Shown in pieces: positions 60,216 to 64,000 of a stretch of DNA of 64,000 bases. A program made the position numbers and the translations under genes. How positions within the stretch are numbered: position 1 is the first letter of the stretch; each line of letters begins with the position of its first letter. Source of the stretch: Rapidithrix thailandica (lineage in GTDB: Bacteria > Bacteroidota > Bacteroidia > Cytophagales > Flammeovirgaceae). The notes below the pieces were generated by a model. The model ran no database searches and had not been told where the DNA came from. It was given only the letters and a program-made list of their open reading frames with translations. Where the stretch lies: positions 62,001 to 126,000 of the forward strand of contig NZ_JBDKWZ010000006.1 of the NCBI RefSeq assembly GCF_039710355.1, written 5' to 3'.

Positions 60216-61439
60216 ATGACTGCCATCTGTTTCTACTTTCAAGTGCACCAACCTTTCCGGGTGAAAGATTTCCGCTTTCATCAAATTGGCGAGGACCCGG
60301 TACATGAGTACGAAGCGCTTAATCAACAAATACTACAAAAGGTAGCAGAAAAATGCTATCTGCCATCCAACTATTTAGTAAGTCAGTTGATTCAAAAATT
60401 TCAAAACGAATTCAAAATCACCTATTCCTTTTCCGGTGTGGTGCTGGAGCAAATCGAGCTGTATGAACCCTTGTTGTTAGAATCATTCCAGTCAATGGTA
60501 GCCAGCGGGAGTATTGAGTTACTCAGCGAAACCTATTACCATTCGTTGAGTTCCATCGCTTCTCCCGGCGAATTTGAAAGGCAAATCCATAAGCACCGCG
60601 ACAAAATTCAAAGTCTCTTCCAATATACGCCCAAAGTATTTCGAAATACGGAGCTTATTTATAATAATGACATTGCCACTCATGTAAACCACTTGGGCTT
60701 TCAAGGCATTTTGTGTGAAGGATTGGGAAAATACCTTTCTGAAAAGGGCCCCAACCATTTGTACCAAAGTCCTACGGGCCTGAAAGTATTGCCCCGCAAC
60801 TATCAACTTTCTGATGATATAGCCTTCCGCTACTCCTCTCCCCAATGGGAAGGCCCAACTTTATCCGCAGAACAATTTATTAAAATATTGGAGGCAGAGG
60901 CTGAAAAGGGCGCTGAAACCATCAATTTGTATATGGATTATGAAACCTTTGGCGAGCACCATAGTCGCACTTCGGGTATATTTGATTTTTTCTCAAAACT
61001 GATTCATTTGCTTATTGAGCACAACGATTTTGAGTTTCGGACACCCCAGGAGCTAGTGCAATCATTCACACCCATCGCAAGTTACGATGTGCCCACACTC
61101 ACTTCTTGGGCAGATGAGGAACGCGACCTTTCTGCCTGGACCGGCAATCATATGCAAGAAGAAGCCTTACGAAAACTTTATGAATTGGCACCTCAAGTCA
61201 TTGCTACTAAAAATGACAGTTTGATTGAGTCCTGGTCTAAATTACAGACTAGCGACCACTTGTATTATATGTCGACCAAACTCAAGGAAGACGGAGAGGT
61301 ACATGCTTATTTCCGTCCTTTTTCTTCTCCCTATGACGCTTACATTACTTTTATGAACATAGTGGCCAACCTTAAACTACAGGTTGAAGGCTACCTAACC
61401 TACAAAAAAGCCTTTAAAAAAGGCTTCAGGGCTCAATAA
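60216..61439 (+). CDS. Glycoside hydrolase family 57 (alpha-amylase/glucanotransferase type)
   Basis: 407 aa, cytoplasmic. The family-57 start is CFYFQVHQPFR (conserved HQP). The catalytic nucleophile is likely E146 in FRNTELIYNN and the acid/base D241 in LYMDYETFGEH, in the correct GH57 order. Another conserved site is GVVLEQIE. It acts on alpha-1,4-glucans as a hydrolase or transferase; it forms a two-gene operon with the upstream synthase, so a role in storage or maltodextrin metabolism is inferred. Confidence 0.92.
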   Translation: MTAICFYFQVHQPFRVKDFRFHQIGEDPVHEYEALNQQILQKVAEKCYLPSNYLVSQLIQKFQNEFKITYSFSGVVLEQIELYEPLLLESFQSMVASGSIELLSETYYHSLSSIASPGEFERQIHKHRDKIQSLFQYTPKVFRNTELIYNNDIATHVNHLGFQGILCEGLGKYLSEKGPNHLYQSPTGLKVLPRNYQLSDDIAFRYSSPQWEGPTLSAEQFIKILEAEAEKGAETINLYMDYETFGEHHSRTSGIFDFFSKLIHLLIEHNDFEFRTPQELVQSFTPIASYDVPTLTSWADEERDLSAWTGNHMQEEALRKLYELAPQVIATKNDSLIESWSKLQTSDHLYYMSTKLKEDGEVHAYFRPFSSPYDAYITFMNIVANLKLQVEGYLTYKKAFKKGFRAQ

Positions 61440-61718
61440 TTGTCATGCCCCATGCCGGTGTTCATGGAGAAATGTAGCATGCATTCCGGCCTTGGCCATA
61501 CAGGCCTTGCAGATTCCCCTCCGGACTTCTGCTTTTTAGCTTTGAATCCTTATTTTTGTGGACAGTGAGGAATATTATTCCTTAATTTGTCGTATATTTT
61601 TTTATTCTTATACCTACACCTGACTTGAACAGAAATAAACGTATTATTTCTTTAAAAATCTTCTGGTCTGTTGTTGTATTAAAAAGACAAACTAAAATTT
61701 TCACTAACGCACAAAACC
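61440..61718. other. Intergenic region before the PD40-OmpA gene
   Basis: About 280 bases. TATTTTTG at 61551-61558 fits a -7 box without a clear -33 partner. No gene recognised. Confidence 0.35.
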
Positions 61719-63811
61719 TTGAAACTGAGGACTCTTATATTTCTTTTGCTTCTATGTAGCATTTTACCAGCACTTACTTTTGCTCAGAAAAAGGAAAAGA
61801 ACAAAACTGATAAAAAAGAAAAAGGGCTACTCTTACAAGATTTCAATCCCTCTGACAGCAGCTCTGTGCTACGCCTGCCCAGCCTCCGGTTTGAAAACAT
61901 CAACAAAGTTGCCTATTACTACGATGCCGCCAAATTGGCCAAAATCAAGCGCTACCGACAAGACAAACAGTGGGACAAGCTTTTCATTTCTTTGTACGAC
62001 TATATCAGTCACTTTGGAATTAATAACTTCCTCAAGCATCAGGATATGGAACTCCTTTGGCTGCTGGCCCGCGTGTCCGAATACGTAGGTCATGTCACCA
62101 TCACCAAAGATGTATACACCTTGATTATCAAACACTACCGGGGTGATCTGCAAAAGGCCCTGTTGCACTACGATAGTCTGACGAAGTTTGAAAAGGACTT
62201 GTATGTAAACATTGAGCACTATTATAAACTGGTGCAAAAGAGAAAGGCCATTGATACCCTGAAGCCTCCGGAAAATGTATTGCAAAATATGGGGGAGGCC
62301 ATCAACTCTCCCTTGGAAGACTATGGCATGACCATTGGCGGAAACAACGATAACATTATCTATTTTACTTCCCAACGCCTCGAAAAGGAAGGTGGAATTG
62401 AAGGAATTGAGATTGGCAATGAACCCAAAAATGAAAATATTTACTATTCCATGCGAGACACCGAAGGTATTTGGAGTCCTGCCAAACCCTTTGAAGGCAT
62501 TAATACCAAATACAACGAAGGGTCACCCTGCGTAAGCCGCGATGGGAAAACGCTGGTTTTTGTACGCTGCCATAGCCCTGAAGGATTTGGCGACTGCGAT
62601 TTGTTTATTTCCTATAAAAAAGAAGATGGTACTTGGACTCCCGGTGAAAACCTGGGTGAGTCCATTAACAGCTATGCCTGGGACTCCCACCCTTCTTTTT
62701 CTTTGACTGAAGACACCCTCTATTTTGCATCCGATCGCAGAGGCGGTTTTGGAGGCTCAGACATTTACTTTAGTGTAAAAGGGAAAAAAGGCAATTGGGG
62801 AAAGGCCCAAAACATTGGTCCTATTATCAATACACAAAAAAGTGAACTTTCACCTTATGTACACCCCAAACATAACGTACTGTATTTCAGCTCTAACGGT
62901 CAGTTAGCAAACTTCGGAAGCTTTGATATTTTCAAGTCCTTTCAGGTGGATGCTTATTGGATCGAACCCAAAAACGTAGGCCCCTTGGTCAACGGCCCCG
63001 GAAACGAATTTTACTTCTCCACCGATTCCAAATCCGCATGGATTTATTATGCCAAATCCACACTCCGAAACATCGAAGACCTGGACTTGCATTCTTTTCC
63101 TATGCCCATGGAAGCAAAGCCCAACAATACCATTCGTTTTTCCGGCAAAGTGGTGGAGCCCACTACCGGAGAAGTGTTTGAAGGGATTGTCTCCGTTATT
63201 GACCTATCGGATGGCGTAGAGGTCGCTCCCAAATATTTACGGGAAGACGGAACATTCGAGTTTGAATTGATCGACCAGAAAAAATACTTATTGGTCATTG
63301 AAGGAGATAATTTTTTCAAAATCGAGGAAATGTTTTTTGTAGACGGAGAGACGGAGATTTGGATGTCAACATCCCCGCCACTAATGTAGAGCAAGCAGTA
63401 ACCTTTGAGTCCATTGATTTCGACATCGGTAGTAGTGAACTAAAACCGGAAATGGAAAACAACCTGCATTTGATCATCGACTTTTTGGTGAACCGCCCCC
63501 AATTCAATTGTAAAATCACCGGCCATACAGATACAACCGGAGACCCGGCTATCAACAAAAAGCTTTCGCAGGAAAGGGCTGAAAATATTCGTAATTATTT
63601 ACTCTCTTACGGAGGCTTGGACTCCTCCCGGGTACAAGCGGTGGGTATGGGCTCGGCTGACCCGATTGTCAAAGACGAATACAGCGAAAAAGACCGGAAG
63701 CTCAACCGAAGAGTTGAATTTCATATGTATCTTAGTGAAAAATTCAGAAAAAAAGCAGAACACGGAGAGCCGGAAGAAGGGAAAAAAGACAGGGAAAAGT
63801 TTGAGAAATAA
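61719..63811 (+). pseudogene. PD40/WD40-like and OmpA-domain outer-membrane protein, apparent frameshift at about 63358
   Basis: Two frames that make one protein. Frame 1 (61719-63389): signal peptide (LIFLLLLCSILPALTFA), a helical region (about 60-175), then beta-propeller-like PD40 repeats (FTSQRLEKEGGIEG; GSPCVSRDGKTLVFV; HPSFSLTEDTLYFASDRRGG) and a Cna-B-like segment. It ends at an early TAG just after ETEIW. Frame 2 continues from about 63359: DVNIPATN, then an OmpA_C domain (FESIDFDIGSSELKP, ITGHTDTTGDPAIN, NRRVEFHMYL) to 63811. One missing T at GAGATTTGGATG would restore ETEILDVN. It is either a sequencing error or a real -1 frameshift. The intact family is common in Bacteroidetes and peptidoglycan-associated. 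Confidence 0.8.
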
Positions 63812-63874
63812 TTTCTTTACAATAAACTTACCTGAAAAAAGGCAAAAAGGCCCTTCGGACATTCAATTATACTC

Positions 63875-64000
63875 ATGAGAGAATCACTTTTTATTCAAAA
63901 AAATAAAAAAAAGTGGGAAAGGACGGATCGCTGGTTGAAAGACCCGAGTGAACACAACCCCGATACATTAGCTGACTTATTTATAGAACTTACCGATGAT
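63875..64000 (+). CDS. N-terminus of a SpoIIM-like (DUF95) membrane protein, 3' truncated by window edge
   Basis: ATG at 63875 starts RESLFIQKNKKKWERTDRWL, followed by PDTLADLFIELTDD, a start typical of the stage II sporulation protein M/DUF95 family in Bacteroidetes. The frame stays open to the end of the window. It lies 64 bases after the OmpA-domain stop. Role unknown in non-sporulating bacteria. Confidence 0.7.
   Translation, partial: MRESLFIQKNKKKWERTDRWLKDPSEHNPDTLADLFIELTDD

Overview
This window looks like chromosomal DNA of a Bacteroidetes bacterium, probably of the Cytophagia/Saprospiria type. The evidence is the gene families: a CusA/CzcA pump fused to a TolC-like domain and preceded by a small His/Cys-rich secreted protein, a DUF2027-Smr protein, the long NIF3 form beside a C4 zinc-ribbon coiled coil, and a paired GT4/GT5-like synthase and GH57 enzyme. 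Several promoters also fit the Bacteroidetes sigma consensus (TTTG-N19-TAnnTTTG). No rRNA, CRISPR array or prophage was seen. There is one tRNA (Leu, CAA).

Layout. 1-4.6 kb: end of a transglutaminase-like gene, a secreted protein, folK, rlmD and a small heat-shock protein. 4.6-21.5 kb (minus strand): the most unusual locus. It is a probable seven-gene operon starting with a zincin-VWA (DUF2201-type) protein and a MoxR AAA+ ATPase, followed by five tandem paralogues of about 850-930 aa built as LRR - helical linker - BRCT-like - HEAT-like - LRR. 22-28.3 kb: rocD, a coiled-coil protein, menC, a voltage-gated K+ channel with a zinc ribbon, a C4 zinc-ribbon protein and NIF3. 28.5-34.8 kb: heavy-metal efflux (DUF6660-like, CzcA-TolC fusion, CzcB). 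35-40.3 kb: a nucleoside MFS permease, a HAD phosphatase and a four-gene DoxX-like/DUF2071/methyltransferase/membrane-protein cluster.

40.5-50.4 kb: an accessory region with all genes on the plus strand, mostly one gene per unit (DUF1330-like, amidohydrolase, RDD, two beta-lactamase-fold lipoproteins, small membrane protein, WGR-like, DUF4303). Between units lie eight imperfect inverted-repeat sites ending in a shared CTCATAgCcGAGACCGTTG-like arm. Their complementary outer arms, order and spacing resemble an integron gene-cassette array with attC-like sites but no integrase in view (CALIN-like). A degenerate IS3 element, a MITE and truncated genes lie inside it, and it ends about 190 bp from tRNA-Leu.

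50.6-64 kb: a dicarboxylate/amino-acid symporter, a MacB-like ABC exporter, a LolC/E-like permease, a DUF2027-Smr protein, the glycogen/alpha-glucan pair, a PD40-OmpA protein broken by an apparent single-base frameshift, and the start of a SpoIIM-like membrane protein.

Three dispersed MITE-like elements (TIR about AGAGCATGTTTAAA) and three copies of a 90-160 bp unclassified repeat are scattered through the window. All functional assignments come from reading motifs; no database search was run.
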